A program made the translations under genes and the position numbers. The notes beneath the pieces were generated by a model. The model saw only the letters and a list, made by a program, of their open reading frames with translations. It was not told the origin of the DNA and made no database searches. A stretch of 64,000 nt of DNA from Arthrobacter terricola (GTDB lineage Bacteria > Actinomycetota > Actinomycetes > Actinomycetales > Micrococcaceae). The stretch is from positions 1-64,000 of the forward strand of contig NZ_SMRU01000023.1 of the NCBI RefSeq assembly GCF_004354015.1. The letters are read 5' to 3'. Positions within the stretch are counted from its first letter, which is position 1, and each line of letters opens with the position of its first letter. Of the stretch, positions 33,661-42,183 are shown one piece after another.

Positions 33661-34353
33661 CTAACCGGTGCCGGTGATGGTGGTGAAGATGCCGATGACG
33701 CCGGCCAGGACCATGATCGCGGTGCTCGCCCAGCCGAGGGACGTGGCGAGTTTGCCGTTGCGGTACTTTCCCATGAGCTTGCTGTCGCCGGCGATGAGCA
33801 TGGTCACGATGAGGAATGGCTCCGCGGCGATGCCGTTGATGATGGCGCTGAGGATCAGCAGTCCGATGGGGTCGGAGGTGAAAAAGCTGATGATGACGCC
33901 GCCGATGGTTCCCACGCCGAGAAGCGAATAGAAGATCGGGGCCTTGCGTGGATGTTTTTCAAATCCCCGCTGCCTTCCGGTCAGGCCGGCCAGCCCGGCG
34001 GATCCGGCGGCTGCCAGGACCGGGACCGCGAGGATTCCGGAGCCGATGAACCCCGCCGCGAAGAGGAATTTCGCCGCCGGCCCCACGATGGGCTCCAGCG
34101 CCCGGGCGGCGTCCGCGGCGGTCTTGACGTCCGTGCCGTTCTTGCCCAGGGTCGCGGCGGTGGCGGCCATGATGGCGAACATGACAAGGACGGAGAAGAA
34201 CATGCCGATGAACACCTCGGCGCAGGCCTCGCGGAGCTTGCGTCCTGCCGGGGCAGAGTCTCTTTGCTCCAGGCCCAGTGCCTGGTCTCCTGCACGGTCA
34301 TCTTCGGTCCGGAGTTCTTCGATGCGGTCCGCGCTTTGTAGACATACGACCAT
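33661..34353 (-). pseudogene. C-terminal half of an NRAMP-family transporter (truncated copy)
   Basis: The 230-residue frame matches the NRAMP protein at 29884-31278 from its residue 241 to the end, in the same order: QSADRIEELRTEDD, FIGMFFSVLVMFAIMAATAA, TLGKNGTDVKTAADAARALE and KLMGKYRNGKLATSLGWAS. Helices 1-6, including the metal-binding DDDPSG, are absent, and upstream sequence beyond 34350 is unrelated. It cannot transport on its own. Clear remnant of a duplication or a recombination event. Confidence 0.85.
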
Positions 34354-34452
34354 TGAACGGCAAGGGTTTGCGGAACCGGAATTTCCCTGGCCCGGCTACC
34401 CGGGCGGCGGAGTTCCGGGACACCTGAAACACACGACACGAGGACCGGGGGC

Positions 34453-34602
34453 ATGGAAGTCACCGTGATCATCGAGGCCCCCGACGGCACACTCGGCGAA
34501 GTCAGCGCGACAGGGGAAAGCTACCTTCAGGCCAGGGAAGCAGCGCTTGCCCTGGCCCCCGAAGGCCACAAGGCCATTGCCATCCGCACGGGCGGTCAAT
34601 GA
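34453..34602 (+). CDS. Small 49-residue protein, unknown
   Basis: Starting at ATG 34453, the frame reads MEVTVIIEAPDGTLGEVSAT, GESYLQAREAALALAPEGHK and AIAIRTGGQ: a beta-alpha-beta arrangement typical of a real mini-protein in Arthrobacter-like genomes. GAGGACCGGGGGC provides a plausible ribosome site. Function unknown. Confidence 0.6.
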   Translation: MEVTVIIEAPDGTLGEVSATGESYLQAREAALALAPEGHKAIAIRTGGQ

Positions 34603-35180
34603 CCAGAAGACGCCATAACAAGGCAACACGGCGCTGAACGGACCCCCAACGACGATCGCAGCGGCCGGGCACTGAAATGACAATGGCCCTGCCGATGCCG
34701 GCCTCCAGGGCGAATTCATTGACGTGACCTAGCCCTCATTCTGTATCGTGGTTACAGTCAAGCAGCTGGCCTCCCGATCGAGTCGAGAGTCAGTCATGGC
34801 AGCAATTACTCCCTCGCACCCCCGCATCCGCGCCCGGGGCCGCACTCCACGCACCCGGTCCCGCAGCAAGGTCTGTCAGGACGACGCTGACGCCCGCAAA
34901 CCACCCCCGGGACCTCCCCGAGGCAGGACGCTCTCCGGCGGCTCTTCCGGCGATGGCCGTTCAGGCCTTCGCGCGACCCGGACGCACCCCCACCGTCCTG
35001 CTTCTTTTGCGTTGACGTCGTCCGCCCGGCCGCACACGGCAGTGCAGGCGATGCGGCGCAGGCATGGTCGGATCGTGTTTCGGCCAGACTGCAGCCGCGT
35101 AGCGAACCGGGGAACCGCCAGCGACGACGCCGTGGCCAAACTCCGCGGGCAGGCTTCCCATCCAGCCTGTGGAGGTCCTG
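34603..35180. other. Intergenic region, nothing supported
   Basis: Across 578 bases no frame on either strand looks conserved, and open stretches are Arg/Pro/Ser-rich composition artefacts. GGAGGTCCTG at 35171-35180 is the ribosome site of the next gene. Confidence 0.3.
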
Positions 35181-35378
35181 ATGGCCGGACATTTTGAGCT
35201 GTTCACCGACAAGGACGGTTCGTGCAGGGTCAGGCTGATTGATGACTCCGGAAACGAGCTGGCAGTCTCCGGCCCGTTCCCTGACGACGGTGCTGCACTC
35301 CGCGGAATCACCGCCTTCCGCGAGATCGCCGCGAGCGGACTCATCGAAGACCACCGGTCCGGTTCCTCGCTGCCCTGA
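35181..35378 (+). CDS. YegP/DUF1508 family protein
   Basis: The 65-residue product MAGHFELFTDKDGSCRVRLI, DDSGNELAVSGPFPDDGAAL, RGITAFREIAASGLIEDH follows the DUF1508 (YegP) beta-hairpin repeat: an F-x-x-F...x-D-x-G-x-x-x-x-x-L-x-D-x-x-G pattern followed by a helix with a conserved G-I-x-A-x. Single-repeat version, where most have two. Ribosome site GGAGG at 6-10 bases. Found with stress genes in actinobacteria; function unknown. Confidence 0.8.
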   Translation: MAGHFELFTDKDGSCRVRLIDDSGNELAVSGPFPDDGAALRGITAFREIAASGLIEDHRSGSSLP

Positions 35379-35486
35379 CCCATCCGCTGCCAAGGGGCAT
35401 GAGCGCTGCCTGTCGTCCGCTTGCCGACGGGCCTGGTCTTGACGGAATCCACCGTCGGGAATGATCGGGCAGGAACGAGCACGGGC

Positions 35487-35624
35487 GGGAGCCTCAAGGA
35501 CGAGTGGGGCCGGCTGGATGCCGCGACCCGGACATGGATCCTGGAAGACCCCGCGTGCCGGGTCCTGCCCGCTGCCATGTCGGCCAGGTTCAGCAAAGAC
35601 ACCTCCGGGGACTTTATGTTTTGA
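35487..35624 (+). pseudogene. SLKDEW family protein, 5' fragment
   Basis: Reads GSLKDEWGRLDAATRTWILE, DPACRVLPAAMSARFSKDTS and GDFMF, then stop. It matches the first half of the intact copy at 18783 and lacks the whole VVLSRDDRDFIRE half. The start codon seen in the intact copy (GTG before SLKDEW) is GGG here, so initiation is doubtful. A degraded third copy of the family. Confidence 0.6.
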
Positions 35625-35751
35625 CCCGGGCCGGCATTATTGAGGGTTGTTTGTTTTCCATGTCACGGGCCGGGAGGGCACCGGAAGCCCCGGCCGTGGC
35701 GCCGGCCCAGTGCCGGGAGCCGGCGTCAAAGCCGGGGTCCGGGGTGTTGCG

Positions 35752-36873
35752 TTAGGAGAAGCGTCCGGGCCGGAAGGTTGCCAGCATGGGATGCTTGTTG
35801 CCGGTCATGATCTCGCCTGCGAGGAGTTCGCCGGCGATGAGTCCGAGGGTTGCTCCGGAGTGGGTGAAGGCCACGTAGCAGCCGGGCACTTGGCCGAGTT
35901 CGCCAATGACGGGTTCGCCGTCTCCGGGGATGGGTTTGTAGCCGATTTTCCAGGAAGCGGGTTTGAGTTCGGGGGTGTCGGCGAGGAGTTTGGATGCCTC
36001 GTCGGCGAGTTCCTGGACGATGTCTTCGGGGATGCTGAAGGAGCCGTCGGCGTGTTCGGTGATGTGTTCTTCGTACCAGTCGTGGTCCAGTGCGAGGGTA
36101 TTTCCGGGGTTGGGGCGGACGGCTGCGCGGGGAGTGTTGAGCACGGCCTTGACCGGGTGGTCCACGGGTTTGGTCAGTACGAGCATGGAGACGGGGGAGC
36201 CGTTGGGGATGGTGACTCCGAGGGGCGCTACGACGGCGGGTGTTGCGGCTCCGCAGGCCACCAGGACGGTGTCGGCTTCGTAGATGCCGCCCGCGGGGGT
36301 TTCGACGCCGGTGGCGCGGCCGTCGGTGATGATGACGGAGGCTTTGCCGGCGTTGAGGACGAGTTCGCCGCCGCGGGAGTGGAATTCTTCCATGAGGAAG
36401 TCCACCAGGTCCGGAAGGCTGACCCAGCCTTCGCCGGGGTTGAAGATGGCGTTCTCCGGCACGGAGCCGGCATCGATGCCGGGGGTGACCGCTGCGATGT
36501 CCTCGGGCGAGAGCAGTTTCGAGTCATAGCCAACGGACTGTTCATAGGCGTGGCGGGCTTCGGTGACGGCCCGTTCCCCGGCGGCGTTCCACATGATGCC
36601 GCCGCCAAACTGCAGCCATTCCCGGCTGGGATCCGTGGCGAAAAGAGTCCGGTAGCGGTCGATGCCGGCGATGCGCAATTGGTGGTAGGCGGTGGAGCGT
36701 TCGCCGGCGGAGTTCAGCCAGGAGAGCGAGCGTCCGGTGGCCTCGCTGGCGAGGCCCCGTTCGGTCAGCAGGATCACGGAGGCGCCTTCGCGGAGCAGGT
36801 GGACGGCGGTGGAGACGCCGAGGATGCCGCCGCCGATGACGGCGACGCGCTTGGTGGAAGCAATGGAGGACAT
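35752..36873 (-). CDS. FAD-dependent oxidoreductase (DadA/glycine oxidase type)
   Basis: A 373-residue DAO-fold protein. The FAD-binding Rossmann motif is VAVIGGGILGVSTAVHLLRE (about 9-28), followed by GLASEATGRSLSWLN near 47-61 and the C-terminal FAD-contact block CYVAFTHSGATLGLIAGELL near 328-347. Such enzymes oxidise D-amino acids, sarcosine or other secondary amines to imino acids. As last gene of an operon that also carries an amino-acid-type ABC transporter and a Gfo/Idh dehydrogenase, it probably degrades the imported amine or amino acid. Substrate unknown. Confidence 0.88.
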   Translation of the reverse strand: MSSIASTKRVAVIGGGILGVSTAVHLLREGASVILLTERGLASEATGRSLSWLNSAGERSTAYHQLRIAGIDRYRTLFATDPSREWLQFGGGIMWNAAGERAVTEARHAYEQSVGYDSKLLSPEDIAAVTPGIDAGSVPENAIFNPGEGWVSLPDLVDFLMEEFHSRGGELVLNAGKASVIITDGRATGVETPAGGIYEADTVLVACGAATPAVVAPLGVTIPNGSPVSMLVLTKPVDHPVKAVLNTPRAAVRPNPGNTLALDHDWYEEHITEHADGSFSIPEDIVQELADEASKLLADTPELKPASWKIGYKPIPGDGEPVIGELGQVPGCYVAFTHSGATLGLIAGELLAGEIMTGNKHPMLATFRPGRFS

Positions 36874-36936
36874 GGGTGTCCCTTTCTAAGTGTCTGTAAC
36901 CGTGTTGGGTGCCTGGCTCGCGTGCGGCATGGCTGG

Positions 36937-37977
36937 CTAGGCGAAGGCGTGGATTTTTTCGATGATCCCGAAGACTTTCAGCGATTGCGCCGGATCAACG
37001 GGCAGGGGTCCTTGGCCTTGGAGGGCTGCGGCCAGTTCCGTGTAGAACCGGGGATAGGAGCCGCGTGCGGCAGGAACGGGGGTGCCAGGTCCGCTGGTTC
37101 CCAGGACTCCCCAGGAATTCCGTGGTTCGACGCCGTAGGCCGGATCCGTCGGGGACATTCCGGCCGCGAGTGCCGGCTCCTGGCTGTCCAGGCCCCATTT
37201 GGTGTAACCGGCCGCGGAACCGAGGACGTGGAAGCGCGGGCCGGCCTGGGCTGCCATGCCGTTCATCCACAACCTGGAGCGGACGCCGGATTCATGCAGC
37301 AAGGAGACGAAGGCCTCGGTGTCAGCGCCTTCGGGTGACGGGCCATAGTTGGCGGTCTCACCGTAGCTTTCCGTTACGGCACCGAAGAGCTGGATGGCCT
37401 GGTCGATCAGGTGGGCGCCGAGGTCATGGAGGATGCCGCCGCCTTCGGCCAGGGACGCGGTGTCCCGCCAGTTTCCGAAGCCGTCGGGCCGCCACCACTC
37501 AAACCGCGATTCGAAGCTCCGGACCTGCCCTAGGGCACCCGCCCGAATGAGCTTCTGGAGGGTCAGGAAATCGGCGTCCCACCGGCGGTTCTGGAAGACT
37601 GTCAGGTGCGCTCCGGCGTCGGCGGCCCTGGAAACGAGCTCTTCACCGTGAGCCGTTGTTGTGACAAACGGCTTGTCCACGACAACGTTGAGCCCGTGTG
37701 CGATCGCGGTTGCGGCAAGGTCGAAGTGCGTGAGGGGAGGTGTGCCGAGGACCACGAGGTCAAGGTCCTCTGCCAGCTCGAACATCGCCTCGGGCGTGGG
37801 CAGGATCTGTGCGCTGGGGTAGAGCGTGGCCGCTTGCGCGGCCCGCTGTGGGTCGGCCGTCACGATGACATCGAGGGAATAGCCCGGGTCAGCGGCGAGC
37901 AGCGGGGCATGGAAGACCTTGCCGGAGATTCCGAACCCGACGACGGCGGTGCGGATGGGCGTCGATACGGCGCCCAT
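36937..37977 (-). CDS. Gfo/Idh/MocA family oxidoreductase
   Basis: The ATG at 37977 overlaps the ATPase stop (ATGA). The 346-residue product has a Rossmann motif AVVGFGISGKVFHAPLLAAD at about 11-30, GTPPLTHFDLAATAIAHGLN near 78-96 and the catalytic-region VVDKPF at 99-104 (in place of E-K-P, D-K-P), then the C-terminal beta-sheet domain. It is an NAD(P)-dependent dehydrogenase of sugars, inositols or imino compounds. The setting suggests processing of a product of the neighbouring oxidase. Confidence 0.88.
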   Translation of the reverse strand: MGAVSTPIRTAVVGFGISGKVFHAPLLAADPGYSLDVIVTADPQRAAQAATLYPSAQILPTPEAMFELAEDLDLVVLGTPPLTHFDLAATAIAHGLNVVVDKPFVTTTAHGEELVSRAADAGAHLTVFQNRRWDADFLTLQKLIRAGALGQVRSFESRFEWWRPDGFGNWRDTASLAEGGGILHDLGAHLIDQAIQLFGAVTESYGETANYGPSPEGADTEAFVSLLHESGVRSRLWMNGMAAQAGPRFHVLGSAAGYTKWGLDSQEPALAAGMSPTDPAYGVEPRNSWGVLGTSGPGTPVPAARGSYPRFYTELAAALQGQGPLPVDPAQSLKVFGIIEKIHAFA

Positions 37978-38747
37978 CAGAGCACTTCCGACAGGAAGCG
38001 CTGGAGGCGTTTGCTTTGTGGATTGTCGAAGAGTTCGGTGGGGGTGCCGGACTCGACGACTTCGCCTTCGTCCATGAAGACCACCTGGTCGGCGACTTTG
38101 CGGGCGAAGCCCATTTCGTGGGTGACGACCAGCATGGTCATGCCGCGCCGGCCCAGTCCTGCCATGAGGTTCAGCACGCCTTTGACGAGTTCGGGGTCCA
38201 GGGCGCTGGTGGCTTCGTCGAAGAGCATGACTTCCGGTTCCATGGCCAGGGCCCGGGCGATGGCGACGCGTTGCTGCTGGCCGCCGGAAAGGTCCCTGGG
38301 CCGGTGTTCGGCGCGTTCGGCCAATCCTACTTCGGCGAGGCTGCGGCGGGCGCGTTCCCTGGCCGCGGTCTTGGACATTCCCTTCACGCTCCACAGTGCC
38401 AGGGCCACGTTGTCCAGGGCGGTGTGGTCCGGGAAGAGGTTGAAGTGTTGGAAGACCATGCCGATGCGGGCGCGCAGGATGTCCGGTTTGACCATGAGCG
38501 CGCTTTCCCCGGCGAGGAGCACGTCGCCGCTTTTGGGTTCGTGGAGGCGGTTGACACCCCGGAGCAGCGTCGACTTGCCTGATCCGGATGGTCCGATGAT
38601 GCAGGTCGTGGTGCCCGGTGCCACGTTCAGGCTGACGTTGCGCAGCACCTCGATGTCTCCGTAGGCCATGGTCAGGTTTTTCAGTTCCAGGCTGGAACCG
38701 TGGAAGGTGTGGACACCGGTTGAAGCGGTGTTGCTTGCCAGGCTCAT
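37977..38747 (-). CDS. Amino acid ABC transporter ATP-binding protein
   Basis: 256 residues: Walker A GPSGSGKST (52-60), Q-loop FQHFNLFPD near 99-107, signature LSGGQQQR (153-160), Walker B VMLFDEATSALD near 173-184, and H-loop VVTHEMGFA. The NLFPD and EPEVMLFDE features are typical of the polar amino acid (HisP/GlnQ) subfamily. It powers the permease encoded directly upstream (4-base overlap). Confidence 0.95.
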   Translation of the reverse strand: MSLASNTASTGVHTFHGSSLELKNLTMAYGDIEVLRNVSLNVAPGTTTCIIGPSGSGKSTLLRGVNRLHEPKSGDVLLAGESALMVKPDILRARIGMVFQHFNLFPDHTALDNVALALWSVKGMSKTAARERARRSLAEVGLAERAEHRPRDLSGGQQQRVAIARALAMEPEVMLFDEATSALDPELVKGVLNLMAGLGRRGMTMLVVTHEMGFARKVADQVVFMDEGEVVESGTPTELFDNPQSKRLQRFLSEVL

Positions 38748-39532
38748 GTGTTGCTCCCGGTGATCAGCGGCGAGGCCGCGTCGAGTTCTGTGACTTCCTT
38801 CAGCCCGCTGGTGGGCGGGGCCGGCCGGCGGCGGCCGGTACGGAAGCGGCTGTCAAAGTAGTTCACGAGGTGGGTCAGGGGCACGGTGATGACCAGGTAG
38901 AAGACCCCGGCCAGGACCAGTGGTGAGAGGTTCCCGGAGAGCACGGCGGCGTCCTGTCCGACCCGGAAGAGTTCGCGTTCACCGACCAGCAGTCCCAGGA
39001 AGTACACCAGGGAGGAGTCTTTGACGATGGCGATGAACTGGTTCACCAAGGCCGGAAGCACGCGGCGGACGCCTTGGGGGATGACCACCAGGCGCATGGA
39101 TTTGGCGTAGCTCATGCCCAGGGCGCGGCACGCCTCGCCCTGGCCTTTGTCCACGCTCTGGATGCCGGCGCGGAAGATCTCGCCGATGTAGGCGCTGGCG
39201 ATCAGGCTCAACGCGATGATCCCCAGCGGATAGGGGGAGGGGCCGAAAATGGTCTGGCTCAGCCGTGCGAAGCCTTGGCCGATCAGCAAGATGGTCAGGA
39301 TCGCCGGCAGGCCGCGGAAAAGGTCGGTGTAGATCCGGGCAGGGACCCGCAGCCATCTGGACGGGGAGATGCCCATGACCGCGACGATCATGCCCAGGGC
39401 CACACCGATGATGGTCGCGGCGACGGAGATGATGAGGGTGTTCAGGAGCCCGACACCGAGGAGTTGGGGCAGGACTTCGGCCATGGCGCCGAAATCAAAA
39501 AAGGTACGGATGATGGTGCTTAACCAATCCAT
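38744..39532 (-). CDS. Amino acid ABC transporter permease
   Basis: 262 residues with about five membrane helices and the inner-membrane-component signature (EAA loop) near SVDKGQGEACRALGMSYAKS (about 122-141) contacting the ATPase. GLPAILTILLIGQG and PQGVRRVLPALVNQFIAIVK are typical of the HisM/GlnP family. A single permease gene implies a homodimer. It overlaps the ATPase gene by 4 bases. Confidence 0.93.
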   Translation of the reverse strand: MDWLSTIIRTFFDFGAMAEVLPQLLGVGLLNTLIISVAATIIGVALGMIVAVMGISPSRWLRVPARIYTDLFRGLPAILTILLIGQGFARLSQTIFGPSPYPLGIIALSLIASAYIGEIFRAGIQSVDKGQGEACRALGMSYAKSMRLVVIPQGVRRVLPALVNQFIAIVKDSSLVYFLGLLVGERELFRVGQDAAVLSGNLSPLVLAGVFYLVITVPLTHLVNYFDSRFRTGRRRPAPPTSGLKEVTELDAASPLITGSNT

Positions 39533-39560
39533 GGTTTGCTCTCAGACTTAGTTGGCCCTC

Positions 39561-39591
39561 GGGCGGGCGGACCGGCTGGGTCCGCCCGCCC
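39561..39591 (-). terminator. G+C-rich stem-loop after the solute-binding gene
   Basis: Perfect 13-base inverted repeat GGGCGGGCGGACC / GGTCCGCCCGCCC with a 5-base loop (39574-39578). It lies in the transcript between the binding-protein gene (end 39607) and the permease (start 39532). It would protect or partly terminate the transcript so that binding protein is made in excess. No strong U run follows, so partial termination or 3' stabilisation is likelier than full termination. Confidence 0.7.
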
Positions 39592-39606
39592 CGTTGGGCT
39601 GGTGGT

Positions 39607-40470
39607 TTATTTGCTCGGCGCCGGGCTGGCGGTTTGCTGGGCCTTGGGCAGGTATTGAGTGGGCATCGGGGAGCCCGGGAACCACTTCTGGTAAAGCTTC
39701 TCCCAGGTCCCGTCTTCCATTGCCGCGGCAAGGCCTTTGTTCAGCGCGTCCTTCAGGGCGGTCTTGCCCTTGGCCAGGGCGAAACCGGCCGGTGCGTCGA
39801 AGGAGGGAATGTCAGCGGCGCTGACCAGGCCGAACTGCTGTTCGTAAGACTTCGCGGCCTCATAGTCCAGGAAGTGCGCGTCCACCGAGCCGCTGTTCAA
39901 AGCCGAGACCGCGGAGTTGTTGTCAGGGAACCGCACGAGGTTGGCGGAGGGGAAATTCTTCACCGCATAGGCTTCCTGCAAGGTGCCCTGCACGACGCCA
40001 AGCCGCTTGCCGGCCAGGTCGTTGGCGCTCTTGATTCCGGAGGTCTTGGTGGTCAGGACGGTCAGGTAGCCGGCGAGGTAGCCGTTGGAGAAGTCCACGG
40101 TCTGCTTGCGCTTGTCTGTAATGCCAATGGCTGCGACACCGACGTCGAATTGACCGTTGGCGACCGCGGGCAGGATCGCGGAGAAGTCCTGACCGGTGAA
40201 GACGACATTGTCCACTCCGGCGCGGTGTGCGACATCCTTGAACAATTCGACGTCGAAGCCGGTGAAGTTTCCGCTCGCGTCCGTGAACGTGTAGGGCTTG
40301 GCATCGCCCAGGCTGGCCACCCGGATGGTCCCGGGTTCGATGAGGCCGTACGGGTTCCCGGCCGTCGATGACGAGGCGGGGGTCGATCCGCCGCACCCGC
40401 TAAGCGCAAGCAGGGCCGCGACAGCGGCCGCGACGAGCCCCGTCGTGCGGAAGTTCAGTCGTTTAATCAC
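39607..40470 (-). CDS. Solute-binding lipoprotein of a polar amino acid ABC transporter
   Basis: Start set at GTG 40470, giving (M)IKRLNFRTTGLVAAAVAALL as a signal sequence, with a lipobox at LALSGC (Cys26); an ATG at 40488 is a weaker alternative. The mature part has the SBP_bac_3 features: GTIRVASLGDAKPYTFTDAS, GFDVELFKDVAHRAGV, FDVGVAAIGITDKRKQTVDF and LAGKRLGVVQGTLQEAYA. It is anchored outside the membrane and delivers the ligand to the permease. Length (about 287) is usual. First gene of the operon and under the two operators next to it. Confidence 0.9.
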   Translation of the reverse strand: MIKRLNFRTTGLVAAAVAALLALSGCGGSTPASSSTAGNPYGLIEPGTIRVASLGDAKPYTFTDASGNFTGFDVELFKDVAHRAGVDNVVFTGQDFSAILPAVANGQFDVGVAAIGITDKRKQTVDFSNGYLAGYLTVLTTKTSGIKSANDLAGKRLGVVQGTLQEAYAVKNFPSANLVRFPDNNSAVSALNSGSVDAHFLDYEAAKSYEQQFGLVSAADIPSFDAPAGFALAKGKTALKDALNKGLAAAMEDGTWEKLYQKWFPGSPMPTQYLPKAQQTASPAPSK

Positions 40471-40531
40471 AGCAGATTTTCCAATCATCAGATGGAGAAA
40501 GAGGTCTAAGACCATTCACGAATTCCCTTGC

Positions 40532-40570
40532 TGAGTCCGGTCTCAGTGACTAGGATTGAGACCGGACTCA
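40532..40570. promoter_or_regulatory. Two LacI-type operators between divergent promoters
   Basis: Sites TGAGTCCGGTCTCA (40532-40545) and TGAGACCGGACTCA (40557-40570) are each an imperfect palindrome with a central CCGG, as expected for LacI-family repressors, and the two are exact inverted copies of one another. Centres are 25 bases apart. They lie between the LacI gene (40636, plus) and the transporter operon (40470, minus), so one repressor probably controls both. Confidence 0.8.
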
Positions 40571-40635
40571 CAATGGGGTTGCCAAAAATGTAACCCAAGC
40601 CACAGCGGCCGTCAAGGCCCCATCGGAAGGTATCC

Positions 40636-41733
40636 ATGAGCAGCAACGGTTCCAGGCGGCGCGAGATTACCGTCGCTGATGTCGCGAAGGCGGCGCAGGT
40701 CTCCAAGGCGCAGGCGGCAAGGGCACTGGGCAATTACGGGGCAGTCAGCGACGACGTGCGCAGCCGTGTTCTGGCCGCGGCCGAAGAGCTTTCGTACCGG
40801 CCCAATGAACTCGCGCGCAGCATGAACACGGGGAAATCGAACACCATCGGGGTGATCGTCGGTGACATCGAAAACCCCCATTTCGGCCTGGCCACCAGGG
40901 GCATCACGGACACCGCGAAGAAGAGCGGATTCAACGTCATCCTGATCAACACCGATGAGGAACTCGCAGCGGAAATCGAGGCAGTGCAGGTGCTGCTCGA
41001 CAAGCGGGTGGACGGCCTGATTGTGGCACCGGCATCCTCGGTGGAAACACACCACCTGCAACGCGTTCAGGATTCCGGTCGCCCCCTGGTGCTGCTGGAC
41101 CGGCATGCCGGAGGGATGGAGGTCGAAACCATGGCCGTAGACATGGTTGACATTTCACGCGAATCCACCCGACACCTCCTTCAGTCCGGACACCAGCGGA
41201 TCGCCTTCATCTCCACCCTCAAGACGGAAACTCCATACCGTGCCGGAATGGTCCTGGATTCCTCGCAGATCGCAGACCGCCTCGACGGCATGCAGCAGGC
41301 ATACCAGGAGCGGGAACTGGTCTTCCCGGCTGACCTCGTACGGCTCAACGCCGGAGACGCGGAATCCATCCGCCGCATCACGCGCGAGGTGCTCCTCATG
41401 CCGGACCCCGCAACCGCCATCGTCGCCTCCGACGGGCTCATTGCGCTCAGCATCGTGGAGGCGATCCAGGAACTGGGCCTGGCCATCCCGGCGGACGTCT
41501 CGTTCCTCATGTATGACGACTTCGCCTGGACGCGCCTGACCACCCCGCCCCTGACAGTCGTCGCCCAGCCCGTATACAACATGGGCCTGGCCGCGGCGAA
41601 GGCACTGATCCGCCAGATCGACGGCCTGCCCCCCTCGACCCCCGCACCCCAATTCACCGCCACGCTGGTCCGCCGCGGCTCGGTCGGGACCCGCAAATGC
41701 GCGGAGACCCCCGCCGGCACCACCGTCCCGTGA
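40636..41733 (+). CDS. LacI family transcriptional repressor
   Basis: 365 residues. Helix-turn-helix ITVADVAKAAQVSKAQAARA with the hinge helix ENPH-preceding SYRPNELARSMNTGK near 54-68, then a periplasmic-binding-like sensor domain (NTIGVIVGDIENPHFGLATR at about 71-90, LLDRHAGGMEVETMAV, PAT(A)IVASDGLIALSIVE). It would bind the two operators upstream and release on binding a ligand related to the transporter substrate. Divergent gene pair and self-regulation fit. Confidence 0.92.
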   Translation: MSSNGSRRREITVADVAKAAQVSKAQAARALGNYGAVSDDVRSRVLAAAEELSYRPNELARSMNTGKSNTIGVIVGDIENPHFGLATRGITDTAKKSGFNVILINTDEELAAEIEAVQVLLDKRVDGLIVAPASSVETHHLQRVQDSGRPLVLLDRHAGGMEVETMAVDMVDISRESTRHLLQSGHQRIAFISTLKTETPYRAGMVLDSSQIADRLDGMQQAYQERELVFPADLVRLNAGDAESIRRITREVLLMPDPATAIVASDGLIALSIVEAIQELGLAIPADVSFLMYDDFAWTRLTTPPLTVVAQPVYNMGLAAAKALIRQIDGLPPSTPAPQFTATLVRRGSVGTRKCAETPAGTTVP

Positions 41734-42183
41734 GAACCTGCGGGCACCGCACCCACCAACGGGAAAGCCCGGCGACGCCACAGCGGGCTCAAGGAGCTGC
41801 TCGAGCGCTTGCCGGCAACAAGGCGCGCCGCATCGGCATGATCGCGGCCAGCCAGCACCTTCCTGTCCGGGAGCGCTGTGAGCCCTGAACGGGAAGCGGG
41901 GACGGACCCCGGACATGTCGGGCTCCTCGGCCCCGGACCCACGGATGACAGATGCGGATACCACGTCTAAGTGCAGGTAAATGGGGCAGGTGAACGGCCA
42001 TGTTTTCATGGCCAGGGGCTGGTGCCGCCCGTATCGCGAATCAAGGCAGCCGAACGCCGAATTGCCGCCGGACCCGGGTGGCGCTCCGGTGGATCTTGCC
42101 GCACGGAGCGCTGGCCACCTTTGCGGGATCGTACCGTGATGACGGACTGGGAGCGGTCCGGGGACGTTGTCGCTGCGCAGCAC
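41734..42183. other. Intergenic region, nothing recognised
   Basis: 450 bases between convergent ends of the lacI-type gene and the SDR gene, without a supported frame. A modest complementary pair near 41748-41800 may serve as terminator but is imperfect. Confidence 0.3.

Noticed and set aside
34603..35180. A possible gene within the 578-base gap
   Set aside because: Frames there are Arg/Pro/Ser-rich on both strands without a start and ribosome site pair.
35647..37338. Plus-strand open frame of over 500 residues, glycine-rich
   Set aside because: It is antisense to the FAD oxidoreductase and Gfo/Idh genes; its Gly/Asp/Val bias is what reverse complementing such genes gives.
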